Shown: one piece after another, positions 55,398 through 64,000 of the stretch | Numbering within the stretch: the first letter of the stretch is position 1 | Layout: every line of letters begins with the position of its first letter | Program-made: the position numbers and the translations under genes | Notes under the pieces: generated by a model | Seen by the model: the letters and a program-made list of their open reading frames with translations, nothing else | Database searches by the model: none | What the model was told of the DNA's origin: nothing | Assembly (NCBI RefSeq): GCF_030406775.1 | Contig: NZ_CP129119.1 | Span: 1,026,001 to 1,090,000, forward strand | Reading direction: 5' to 3' | Source: Sporosarcina trichiuri | GTDB lineage: Bacteria > Bacillota > Bacilli > Bacillales_A > Planococcaceae | Length of the DNA stretch: 64,000 bases

Positions 55398-57209
55398 TTA
55401 CATTGCCGATAATGATTTCCGGAGCTGTATGATCTCGCGCGCAAGCTCAAGAGCTGCTGGATGATCGTTCATTTTTTCCGCGTCTTTCGATTCGTGCATT
55501 TTCTGTTCGATCAGCTGCTGGATCCTGTATTTCTTAAGGTGTTTCACACAATCTTCCACTTCCTGTTCGGCATGCTCGGGGTCACGGTCCGCCGATGCAG
55601 CTTCCAGGACCAGACGGCGCAGTTCCCGTTCCTCGATCATTTCAGAGAAACGGTGGAAGTCCGGACTGCCGTACTGTTCATAAAATCCTGCGAGGCGGAT
55701 GTAAAGCGTTGCATACTCGTCATGGATGAAGACATTATCATGCTGCCGTACCGTATCGAACAGGGAACCATCGTTCACGATGTGTCCGAACAGCAGCCGT
55801 TCCGCCCGTTCCGTTGCAGACAGCGTCTTCTTGGAAGGCTGCTGGACCGGAGGAGGCGCCTGGACTGCAGCTGTGCTGCTCTGTGTATGTTTGGCAGCTT
55901 TTCCGGCGGCTTTTGCAAATGCCTGTGCAAGTGCGTCCGCCGAGACGTTCGTCTCTGCAGACAGCTGCCGCAGCATGATATCCTTTTCGACAGGTGTCAG
56001 GACAGCCGCCAATTGTTCCATGACTTCGTGGATATATTGGAGAATGTCATTTTCCTGTGACAGGTTTTTGGACCGTTTTGAATAAGCCAGTATGAATGAC
56101 ATATACGTATGCGGATTGCCGATGATCTTATCTTCGAAGGCTTCGATGCCGTACTCGGAAATATAATCGTCGGGATCCATCTTTCCCGGCAGCAGGGCTA
56201 CCCTTACATTGAATCCCTTCTGCATGGAAAGGTCGGCAAAACGTTTCGCGGCTTCCCAGCCAGGGCTGTCCCCGTCACAGCATATGATCAGGTCGCTGGT
56301 GATCCGCTTCAGCTTGATAAGCTGATGGTCGGACAGTGACGTCCCCATTACCGCCACCGTGTTTCCGATCCCATTCCGATCCGCCGACAGCGTGTCCATG
56401 AAACCTTCGAATACTATGACATTACCCGTTTTACGTGCATTGACTCGCGCCCTGTGAAAATTATAGAGCAGACGGCTTTTCTGGAAAATCGGTGTCTCCG
56501 GGCTGTTCAGGTATTTCGCTTCCTTATCATTTTTGACGAGGACGCGGCCGGAAAAACCGACAATCCGGCCATTGTCATCGTGCAGCGGAAACATCACCCG
56601 CCCCCTGAACCGGTCAAAACAGCCTGTGCCGTCCTCCCTCTGTATGATAAGCCCTGAAGCGACCATCTCTTCCGGATCGAATCCCTGACGTGCCAGCAGT
56701 GAAGTCAGCGCTTCCCAGTCGTCCAGGGCAAAGCCGATGCTGTACTTTTCGATAGTTTCCCTCGTAAACCCTCTTTCCAGCAAATATTCGTATGCTTTTT
56801 CACCTTCAACCGTATTCAAAAGCAGATGGTTATAGAAGTTTGCCGCGAACTCATGGGCTTCATACATTTGTTTGTGGACCGTATTCTTTTCAGAGCGGTT
56901 CCCCATCTCCACGGATGCATCGATCGGGATGTCCAGCCGCTGAGCGAGCTGGACGACCGCTTCCGTAAAAGGGAGTCCGTCAATATCCATGATGAATGTT
57001 ATTGCATTGCCGCTCGCTCCGCAGCCGAAACAGTGAAAAAGCTGTTTGTCCTCCGAGACCGAGAAAGACGGCGTGCTCTCACCGTGGAACGGACAGAGTC
57101 CGAACCAATTCTTTCCCCGCTTCGTAAGGCGGACATGTTCGCCGATCAGATCGACAATGTCCGTCTTGGATCTGATTTCCTCTATTGTCTGTTCAGGTAT
57201 TTTAGACAT
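55398..57209 (-). CDS. dnaG: DNA primase
   Basis: 603 aa. N-terminal zinc ribbon (CPFHGE and FHCFGCGASG), core with RGRVMFPLHD and TOPRIM (VFEGFMD, CDGDSPG), and a C-terminal helicase-binding domain. Makes RNA primers. A 175-nt leader carries 0A-box-like repeats. Upstream of sigA. Confidence 0.97.
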   Translation of the reverse strand: MSKIPEQTIEEIRSKTDIVDLIGEHVRLTKRGKNWFGLCPFHGESTPSFSVSEDKQLFHCFGCGASGNAITFIMDIDGLPFTEAVVQLAQRLDIPIDASVEMGNRSEKNTVHKQMYEAHEFAANFYNHLLLNTVEGEKAYEYLLERGFTRETIEKYSIGFALDDWEALTSLLARQGFDPEEMVASGLIIQREDGTGCFDRFRGRVMFPLHDDNGRIVGFSGRVLVKNDKEAKYLNSPETPIFQKSRLLYNFHRARVNARKTGNVIVFEGFMDTLSADRNGIGNTVAVMGTSLSDHQLIKLKRITSDLIICCDGDSPGWEAAKRFADLSMQKGFNVRVALLPGKMDPDDYISEYGIEAFEDKIIGNPHTYMSFILAYSKRSKNLSQENDILQYIHEVMEQLAAVLTPVEKDIMLRQLSAETNVSADALAQAFAKAAGKAAKHTQSSTAAVQAPPPVQQPSKKTLSATERAERLLFGHIVNDGSLFDTVRQHDNVFIHDEYATLYIRLAGFYEQYGSPDFHRFSEMIEERELRRLVLEAASADRDPEHAEQEVEDCVKHLKKYRIQQLIEQKMHESKDAEKMNDHPAALELAREIIQLRKSLSAM

Positions 57210-57230
57210 ATGCTCACCATCTCACAGTCT

Positions 57231-57271
57231 TTAATTCGATATCGTGCCGAAAAACCCTTCTTAATTCGACA
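57231..57271 (-). promoter_or_regulatory. Direct repeat with 0A-box core upstream of dnaG-sigA
   Basis: On the minus strand TCGAATTAA occurs at 57231-57239 and 57261-57269, exactly 30 bp apart. The distal copy extends to a perfect TGTCGAA (57265-57271); the proximal one has TATCGAA. TATAAAAT lies just upstream. Spo0A control of this operon is possible. Confidence 0.4.
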
Positions 57272-57363
57272 ATTTTTTATTTTATACGGAAATTTCTAGT
57301 TTACACCATTCTGCAGAACAATACCAATACAAAATAGTTTTCCCGCTTCAGGAAGTCCAAAAC

Positions 57364-57400
57364 GAAAAAAGAGGGACCGTTCCAATCATTGGAGGTCCTT
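57364..57400 (-). terminator. Terminator of ccpN-ppsR
   Basis: Two stacked stems (57374-57378 with 57394-57398, 57382-57386 with 57388-57392) and a T-rich tail on the minus strand. It overlaps the last codons of ppsR. Confidence 0.75.
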
Positions 57401-58225
57401 CCGAATCTGTTCGAATTTCCTGTTATTCAGCTGCGCGATGATTACATTGGCGGTCTCCTCGACTGCCCTGTTGGAAACATCGATGACGGTACAGCCGATT
57501 TTGTCCGCCACTTTATAGAAATGGGCAATCTCCTGCTCGATCCTGTCGATTTTGGCGTAGTTCGCATCATCTTTCAGGCCGAGTGCGATCAGCCGCTCTT
57601 TCCGTATCGAATTCAGGACTTCCGGGGAAATCACGAGCCCGAAGCACTTGCCCGGGTCAATACTGTACAGCTCAGAGGGCGGCTCGACTTCAGGGACGAG
57701 GGGGACATTCGCCACTTTGAAACGCTGATGCGCCAAGTACTGGGACAGCGGTGTTTTGGATGTCCTCGAGATTCCGACCAATACGATATCCGCATTCAAA
57801 ACCCCCCGCGGGTCCCGGCCGTCATCATACTTCACCGCAAACTCGATCGCCTCGATTTTCTTGAAATAATCGTCGTCCAGCTGGCGGACCAGGCCCGGCT
57901 CCTCGATCGGCTGTTCTCTTGTCATATGCTCGATGGAATGCAGGATCGGACCGAGCAGATCGACACACTGGATACTGTGCGTGCCGCAAAGACGGACCAG
58001 CGATTCACGCATGCTGCTTCTGACAAGTGTATAGATGATGATCGCATGCTGCTGCTGGGCGAGCCAGGCGATCTCCTTCAGCTGGCTCTCCTCTTCGATA
58101 TGTGAGAAACGGGTCATCGATACCGTCTCCAAGTCCTGCCGGAACTGACTGGCCGCTGCCTTTGCGACGAGTTCCGCAGTTTCACCGACAGAATCCGATA
58201 CGATGAAGAATTTGAGTTTGTTCAT
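57386..58225 (-). CDS. ppsR: Pyruvate, phosphate dikinase regulatory protein (YqfL type)
   Basis: 279 aa. DUF299 kinase/pyrophosphorylase with SDSVGETAEL, VGISRTSKTPLSQYLA (P-loop) and an HRFKVANVPLVPE-like region. In other bacteria it phosphorylates and dephosphorylates PPDK; in B. subtilis YqfL influences CcpN-controlled gluconeogenesis. The ATG at 58223-58225 follows GAGGTG. Thirteen nt after ccpN. Confidence 0.92.
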   Translation of the reverse strand: MNKLKFFIVSDSVGETAELVAKAAASQFRQDLETVSMTRFSHIEEESQLKEIAWLAQQQHAIIIYTLVRSSMRESLVRLCGTHSIQCVDLLGPILHSIEHMTREQPIEEPGLVRQLDDDYFKKIEAIEFAVKYDDGRDPRGVLNADIVLVGISRTSKTPLSQYLAHQRFKVANVPLVPEVEPPSELYSIDPGKCFGLVISPEVLNSIRKERLIALGLKDDANYAKIDRIEQEIAHFYKVADKIGCTVIDVSNRAVEETANVIIAQLNNRKFEQIRKDLQ

Positions 58226-58238
58226 AGAATGGGTCACC

Positions 58239-58868
58239 TCATAGCTCATGGTCTTGTGCGAGTGTCAGAAAAGCAGCCGTAATGTTTGTCTTCGTAATCC
58301 GCCCGACAACTTCCAGCCCAACGGACGCGGAACTGATGACGGGCAGGGAATCTATCTGCTTATCTATCATCTTCCGAGCCGCGGACAGGAGTGTATCCTG
58401 CTTATGGCAGTAGATGATATTCGGCATGCGTGTCATCATGACATGCACCGGCATCTTTTCAAGTTCGGTATTCCCTATACTTGTCCGAAGCAGGTCTTTG
58501 CGTGAAAGGACACCTGTCAGACAGGAATTCCCGTCAACGACGAACAATGTCCCCACATCCTGCAGGAACATCTGACAGATGGCATCATACACGGAATCCT
58601 GCTCCGTGACGACTGCGGGTGTGGATTGGAAATCACCGACCTTCATGCCGATCATCTCGTCGCCGACAGATGCCGCCTGCTTTTTCCCCGAATAGAAGTA
58701 GCCGACACGGGGCCGGGCATCCAAGTATCCGGCCATTGTCAGGATGGCCAGGTCCGGACGGATTGTAGCACGTGTCAGATGCAGCCGGTCTGCGATATGC
58801 TCCCCGGTTATCGGGCCATCCGCCTTGACGATGGCAACGATCTCCGTCTGGCGCTTATTGAGTTCCAT
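58239..58868 (-). CDS. ccpN: CcpN transcriptional repressor
   Basis: 209 aa. Winged helix (1-~65, ITGEHIADRLHLTRATIRPDLAIL), then two CBS domains (~80-140 and 145-205) that sense adenine nucleotides. In B. subtilis CcpN represses gapB and pckA under glycolytic conditions. Operon with ppsR; divergent from the glycyl-tRNA synthetase gene. Confidence 0.94.
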   Translation of the reverse strand: MELNKRQTEIVAIVKADGPITGEHIADRLHLTRATIRPDLAILTMAGYLDARPRVGYFYSGKKQAASVGDEMIGMKVGDFQSTPAVVTEQDSVYDAICQMFLQDVGTLFVVDGNSCLTGVLSRKDLLRTSIGNTELEKMPVHVMMTRMPNIIYCHKQDTLLSAARKMIDKQIDSLPVISSASVGLEVVGRITKTNITAAFLTLAQDHEL

Positions 58869-58934
58869 CTATGTCACCGTCCTAAGCGTTCAATTCAACA
58901 AATCTCCCTCTAGTATATAACAAATCATGTTCTA

Positions 58935-58963
58935 TTGCGAAGAATGAAGAACCGTGCTAAACT
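58935..58963 (+). promoter_or_regulatory. Promoter of the glyQS T-box leader
   Basis: TTGCGA (58935-58940), 17 nt and TAAACT (58958-58963) lie just before the T-box RNA. Confidence 0.6.
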
Positions 58964-58974
58964 GTATCCAGCTG

Positions 58975-59180
58975 AATAAAAGGCGAAGAAGGGCCTATAA
59001 CTAGTGTCACGAAGACAGCGAGCGGGGATGGTGCAAGCCCGCAGCGGACATGAAACGGCAGCCCGGAGCCATTGCAATTTGGAAAGCGGGCTGTGACTCA
59101 CAGCCAATCGAGGTGGAACCGCGGGGCATGTCGCACCCGTCCTCGGACAGTATATGTCCGGGGACGGGTGCTTATTTTAA
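58975..59180 (+). ncRNA. T-box leader of the glycyl-tRNA synthetase gene
   Basis: The T-box sequence AGGTGGAACCGCGG (59111-59124) lies after a Stem III hairpin (GGCTGTGA/TCACAGCC) and before an intrinsic terminator (about 59133-59171, with a TTATTTT tail). The 5' part forms Stem I. A GGC at 59057-59059 followed by A could be the glycine specifier, but I could not fold Stem I with certainty. Uncharged tRNA-Gly should favour read-through into glyQS. Confidence 0.92.
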
Positions 59181-59194
59181 TTGGAGGGATTCTT

Positions 59195-60574
59195 ATGTAC
59201 ACAATGGAGCAGATCGTCAACGTCTCAAAACAGCGGGGATTCGTATTTCCGGGCTCGGAAATCTACGGAGGACTTGCAAATACGTGGGATTACGGGCCGC
59301 TCGGCATCGAATTGAAAAACAATATCAAACAGGCCTGGTGGAAGAAATTCGTCCAGGAGTCCCCGTACAATGTCGGCTTGGACGCAGCAATCCTCATGAA
59401 TCCGAAAGTCTGGGAAGCATCCGGCCATATCGGCAATTTCAACGACCCGATGATCGACTGCAAGAAGTGTAAAACACGCCACCGGGCGGATAAGCTGATC
59501 GAAGACGCTCTCGAAGCAAAAGGAATGGAGGTCGTCGTCGACGGCATGCCATTCGAAAAGATGAAAGAACTGATCGTCGAGCATGATATCGTCTGTCCGT
59601 CATGCGGAGCACTCGACTATACGGACATCCGCCAGTTCAACCTGATGTTCAAGACGACACAGGGGGTGACGGACTCGTCCGCCAACGAAATCTTCCTCCG
59701 TCCGGAAACGGCACAGGGGATTTTCGTGAACTTCAAAAATGTCCAGCGTTCCATGAGAAAGAAGCTTCCATTCGGCATCGCGCAAATCGGGAAAAGTTTC
59801 CGGAATGAGATCACTCCCGGTAACTTCACGTTCCGCACACGGGAATTCGAACAGATGGAACTCGAGTTCTTCTGCAAACCGGGTGAAGACGAAGACTGGT
59901 ACGCATACTGGCGGGAAGCATCCAAGAACTGGCTGCTCGCTCTCGGGCTCACAGAAGATAACATCCGCCTGCGTGAACATAATCAGGATGAGCTGTCCCA
60001 CTACTCAAAAGGCACAGTTGATATCGAGTTCAAGTTCCCGTTCGGCTGGGGCGAACTTTGGGGAATCGCCAATCGGACAGACTTCGATCTGAAGCGTCAC
60101 ATGGAATTCTCCAATGAGGATTTCCATTACCAGGATCCTGTGACGAACGAAAAATTCGTACCCTACTGTATCGAACCTTCCGTCGGGGCCGACCGTGTCA
60201 CGCTCGCCTTCCTCTGTGACGCATTCGACGAAGAGGATCTCGAAGGGGATGACAAGCGGACTGTCATGCGCTTCCATCCAGCACTCGCGCCGGTCAAGGC
60301 TGCCGTGCTGCCGCTGTCCAAGAAACTGTCTGCCGGCGCGGAGGAAGTGTTCGCCGGGCTGCGGAAACATTTTGCCGTCCAATATGACGATTCCCAGTCG
60401 ATCGGAAAGCGGTACCGCCGCCAGGACGAAATCGGCACGCCTTTCTGCATCACCTATGATTTCGATTCCGAAGAGGACCGTCAAGTGACCGTCCGCCATC
60501 GGGACTCGATGGATCAGGTCCGGATGCCGATCAGTGAATTGCAGCAATACATCGAAGAACGCATCACATTCTGA
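59195..60574 (+). CDS. glyQS: Glycyl-tRNA synthetase, single-chain alpha2 type
   Basis: 459 aa class II enzyme. Zinc-like Cys pairs in [13 protein letters not shown] and CPSCGALD; motif 2 [22 protein letters not shown]-terminal anticodon-binding domain. This dimeric type is unlike the alpha2beta2 GlyQ-GlyS of B. subtilis and is the form found in staphylococci and relatives. The ATG at 59195 follows GGAGGG; the longer open frame upstream lies in the T-box and is not coding. Confidence 0.96.
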   Translation: MYTMEQIVNVSKQRGFVFPGSEIYGGLANTWDYGPLGIELKNNIKQAWWKKFVQESPYNVGLDAAILMNPKVWEASGHIGNFNDPMIDCKKCKTRHRADKLIEDALEAKGMEVVVDGMPFEKMKELIVEHDIVCPSCGALDYTDIRQFNLMFKTTQGVTDSSANEIFLRPETAQGIFVNFKNVQRSMRKKLPFGIAQIGKSFRNEITPGNFTFRTREFEQMELEFFCKPGEDEDWYAYWREASKNWLLALGLTEDNIRLREHNQDELSHYSKGTVDIEFKFPFGWGELWGIANRTDFDLKRHMEFSNEDFHYQDPVTNEKFVPYCIEPSVGADRVTLAFLCDAFDEEDLEGDDKRTVMRFHPALAPVKAAVLPLSKKLSAGAEEVFAGLRKHFAVQYDDSQSIGKRYRRQDEIGTPFCITYDFDSEEDRQVTVRHRDSMDQVRMPISELQQYIEERITF

Positions 60575-60583
60575 CAGCCGTGA

Positions 60584-60628
60584 AAAAACCGGAGAAACCA
60601 GATCACTCATCTGGTTCCTCCGGTTTTT
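60584..60628. terminator. Terminator of glyQS, overlapping the end of recO
   Basis: A 20-bp stem with one mismatch (60584-60603 against 60609-60628) and a 5-nt loop is followed by TTTTT. The recO stop (60603-60605) and its last codons lie inside the hairpin, so both genes share it. Confidence 0.88.
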
Positions 60629-61388
60629 CAGTTTTCCGTGTCAGTGCAGGAGTCCTGTCCATCTGGTCGAGGAAGGTACGTGACTTGAGCCGCAGCCCGA
60701 CTTGCTCATCATAGATCTGGCGGACCAATTTCTTCATGAACTGCTTGGTCGTCTTCTTCAGTATCAGCGAGCCCACTTGGGAAATCGGCACGGCGGCGAA
60801 TGTGCGGATCAGTTTCAGCTGTGCGGGTGTGATCCGGACGATATAGGGATCCCTGTGGAAGCAGCGGTGGCAGAGGAAACCGATCTCCTGGAAGGAGAAC
60901 GCAAATTCACCTTCCGTGGCACCACAGGAGGCGCATTGGTGGAGTACAGGGTATATTCCGGCGACCGGCAGCATCTTCCACTCAGCGAACAGTGCAACAG
61001 CTTCAGGATCATACCCTTCATCGATCGCATGCAGGGAGTCGTAGAGCAAATCGAAGACACCTGACAGGCGGCTTCCGTCTTCTGTCAGCTTATCGGTCAA
61101 TTCGACAATATAACTGGCATACGCAGTCGCTTCCAGGTCTTCACGGATGTGCCGCATGGAATCGATCGTCTCCCCCTGTTCCAGCGCGCCCATCCCTTTC
61201 CCGGTCCGCAGCAGGAAGGATGCATGGACGAACACCTGCGTAACGGAAGAAAGCCGGCTCGCCGGTTTCTTTGCGCCGCGGGCCATCGCTGTCAGCTTGC
61301 CCGCTTCCTTCGTTAGTATGGTGACAATCTTATTCGTCTCGCCATATGGGATTGTACGAAGCACGATCCCTTCCCATTTGTTCATCAT
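60603..61388 (-). CDS. recO: RecO DNA repair protein
   Basis: 261 aa. N-terminal OB fold (EGIVLRTIPYGETNKIVTIL), a helical domain and a four-Cys zinc motif (CASC and CHRC). Loads RecA with RecR and RecF. The ATG at 61386-61388 after GGAGG is used rather than the GTG five codons upstream. 30 nt after era. Confidence 0.94.
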   Translation of the reverse strand: MMNKWEGIVLRTIPYGETNKIVTILTKEAGKLTAMARGAKKPASRLSSVTQVFVHASFLLRTGKGMGALEQGETIDSMRHIREDLEATAYASYIVELTDKLTEDGSRLSGVFDLLYDSLHAIDEGYDPEAVALFAEWKMLPVAGIYPVLHQCASCGATEGEFAFSFQEIGFLCHRCFHRDPYIVRITPAQLKLIRTFAAVPISQVGSLILKKTTKQFMKKLVRQIYDEQVGLRLKSRTFLDQMDRTPALTRKTEKPEEPDE

Positions 61389-61418
61389 GACGTTCGCCTC
61401 CACTCAATTGCAGAACGG

Positions 61419-62736
<1,318 letters not shown>

Positions 62737-62752
62737 CTAGTAATTAAGCCGC

Positions 62753-63103
62753 TTAATCAAACCATTTCGGCAAAAATATGATCGCGCCTGTGACAGCGCT
62801 TGCTATCGCGAAAACAAGGACAGCACCGGCAGCCAGATCCTTGGCCTGCTTCGCAAGCGGATGCCATTCACCAGTCACAAGATCCACAGTCCGCTCGACG
62901 GCTGCATTCATCAGCTCCAGTGCTATCATCAGTCCGATGACGATGACGATGATGATCCACTCCGTCCGGCTCAGGCCCGTCCATAAGCCGGCAGCCAGGA
63001 CAGCAGCCGCTGCAGCCAGATGGGATTTGACATTTCGTTCATACAGGACACCATGCCAGATGCCCATCCATGCGTACGTAAACGCCATGAGGTACTTCTT
63101 CAT
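62753..63103 (-). CDS. dgkA: Undecaprenol/diacylglycerol kinase
   Basis: 116 aa, three membrane helices and the catalytic segment ELMNAAVERTVDLVTG. In Bacillus DgkA mainly phosphorylates undecaprenol. The ATG at 63101-63103 is chosen (family start KKYLMAFTYAWMGI), giving a normal-sized protein; the binding site is weak (GGACGG). Confidence 0.92.
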   Translation of the reverse strand: MKKYLMAFTYAWMGIWHGVLYERNVKSHLAAAAAVLAAGLWTGLSRTEWIIIVIVIGLMIALELMNAAVERTVDLVTGEWHPLAKQAKDLAAGAVLVFAIASAVTGAIIFLPKWFD

Positions 63104-63110
63104 AGCTATA

Positions 63111-63581
63111 TTACCGTCCGAGACCGTATTCTCGCAGGATCTCATCCTGCCGGCCGAACATCTTCTTTTCATCGGTCTCTGTCATATGATCATAGCCAAG
63201 CAGGTGGAGGAATCCATGCAGTGCGAGGAACCCAAGTTCACGCTCCAGACTGTGGCCGTATTCCTCTGCCTGCCGTTTTGCGGTTTCGACGGAGATAAGG
63301 AGATCGCCGAGATGGCGCTGCATGTCCGCTGCACCGACAATCGCCGTCTCCCCTTCGCCTTCTTCTTCCAGGGCGAACGAAATGACGTCAGTCGGTGTGT
63401 CTTTCCCGCGGTATTCCCGGTTAATGTCCCGGATGGACTCATCGTCCAGAAAGGTTACCGACAATTCAGTGCCGGACGCTACCGCTTCCTTATCTGCAGC
63501 GAACGCGAGCAGCCGCTCGATCAATTCCGCGGCACCGGCAGCGGCTCCGTCTGTTTCGTCCATGAAGTCAATGGTAAGCAC
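63111..63581 (-). CDS. ybeY: Endoribonuclease YbeY
   Basis: 156 aa. The zinc site HGFLHLLGYDH holds three His; TDVISFALEE is the second motif. Involved in 16S rRNA 3' maturation and ribosome quality control. Seven nt separate its stop from dgkA; 21 nt separate it from pgpH. Confidence 0.95.
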   Translation of the reverse strand: MLTIDFMDETDGAAAGAAELIERLLAFAADKEAVASGTELSVTFLDDESIRDINREYRGKDTPTDVISFALEEEGEGETAIVGAADMQRHLGDLLISVETAKRQAEEYGHSLERELGFLALHGFLHLLGYDHMTETDEKKMFGRQDEILREYGLGR

Positions 63582-63602
63582 AGGCTCCCTCCTTAATGTA
63601 AG

Positions 63603-64000
63603 TTATTTCGGGTATTCGATACGGCTGTGGAAAATGCCGTTCAATGTTTCACAGATGACCTGCTCGACTTTACGGATCTCTTTGAGCGACAGGTCGCATT
63701 CATCGAACTGTCCGTCGTTCACTTTTTCCTTGACGATCGCTTTCACGAGCGCGGAAATCTTTTCAGGTGTCGGTTCCTTCATGGAACGGACGGCAGCTTC
63801 GCAGCTGTCCGCAATGGAAATAACAGCGATTTCCTTCGTCTGCGGTTTCGGTCCTGCATATCGGAAGTCATCTTCCCGGACGCCGGGGTCCTGTTCTTTC
63901 GCTTTGTGGAAAAAGAATTTCAAAAAGCTAGTGCCATGATGCTGGCGGGCGATGTCGATGATATGTGAAGGCATTTTGTGAGCCGCCAGTATATCCGCAC
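63603..64000 (-). CDS. pgpH: PgpH/YqfF cyclic-di-AMP phosphodiesterase, C-terminal part
   Basis: The last ~131 codons of a large HD-domain protein; the 5' end lies beyond the window. Visible residues include ADILAAHKMPSHIIDI, RQHHGTS and ISIADSCEAAVRSM, matching the second half of the PgpH HD domain that hydrolyses c-di-AMP. The frame is open to the window edge, so the gene is partial here, not broken. Confidence 0.92.
   Translation of the reverse strand, partial: ADILAAHKMPSHIIDIARQHHGTSFLKFFFHKAKEQDPGVREDDFRYAGPKPQTKEIAVISIADSCEAAVRSMKEPTPEKISALVKAIVKEKVNDGQFDECDLSLKEIRKVEQVICETLNGIFHSRIEYPK

Noticed and set aside
53940..55412. A 490-codon open frame on the plus strand across sigA
   Set aside because: It is antisense to sigA over its whole length, has no recognisable motif or binding site, and reflects GC-rich codon use on the coding strand.
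59072..59194. N-terminal extension of the glycyl-tRNA synthetase
   Set aside because: These codons lie in the T-box RNA and terminator; the conserved protein starts at 59195 after GGAGGG.

Overview
This window is a block of core chromosome from a Bacillales bacterium. Gene order follows the Bacillus subtilis spo0A to yqfF segment almost gene for gene, mostly on the minus strand. Moderately GC-rich composition, a single-chain glycyl-tRNA synthetase, znuC-znuB-zur beside an ispG cluster and very short sporulation and competence proteins point to the Planococcaceae (Sporosarcina, Planococcus or Bhargavaea-like). That placement is an inference. I see no rRNA, tRNA, insertion sequence, prophage or CRISPR array.

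Region 1 (1-13.5 kb, minus strand): spo0A, spoIVB, recN, argR, tlyA, dxs, ispA, xseB, xseA, folD, nusB, the Asp23 gene yqhY, accC and accB. These cover sporulation control, DNA repair, the first isoprenoid step and prenyl elongation, one-carbon metabolism and fatty-acid initiation.

Region 2 (13.6-21.5 kb): a shrunken spoIIIA operon with only AC, AD, AE, a frame-disrupted AF, AG and AH. spoIIIAA and spoIIIAB are absent, and efp lies directly upstream. Then come efp, papA, aroQ, a YqhR-position membrane gene without a normal start codon, yqhQ, lipM and yqhL.

Region 3 (21.5-30.2 kb): gcvT-gcvPA-gcvPB behind a single-aptamer glycine riboswitch, aroK, and the comGA-GG competence pilus operon.

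Region 4 (30.3-43.9 kb): yqgY, yqgX, an LtaS-type lipoteichoic acid synthase, yqgQ, fthC, rpmG, two membrane-anchored coiled-coil/MltG-like proteins, a class B penicillin-binding protein, sodA, DUF456, a Na/Pi symporter with PhoU tail, DUF1189, a LysM-like protein, ispG and yqfW.

Region 5 (43.9-64 kb): zur-znuB-znuC under a Zur-box promoter, yqfT, nfo, cshB, yqfQ, ispH, a short Nif3 protein, trmK, cccA, an acyl-CoA dehydrogenase and an unknown membrane protein, sigA, dnaG, ppsR, ccpN, a T-box-controlled glycyl-tRNA synthetase, recO, era, cdd, dgkA, ybeY and the 3' end of pgpH.

Four MEP/isoprenoid genes (dxs, ispA, ispG, ispH) lie here in four separate transcription units. Glycine is sensed twice: by the riboswitch (catabolism) and by the T-box (charging). 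I found no clearly new multi-gene system. The strongest anomalies are in sporulation genes: loss of spoIIIAA/AB, a one-base disruption of a shortened spoIIIAF at a T-run/TGA, and truncated SpoIIIAE, SpoIIIAG and SpoIVB. Next is the membrane gene at 18627-19058, which has a strong ribosome-binding site but no ATG, GTG or TTG behind it. Many start codons were moved from the longest open frame to a TTG, GTG or internal ATG preceded by a ribosome-binding site.
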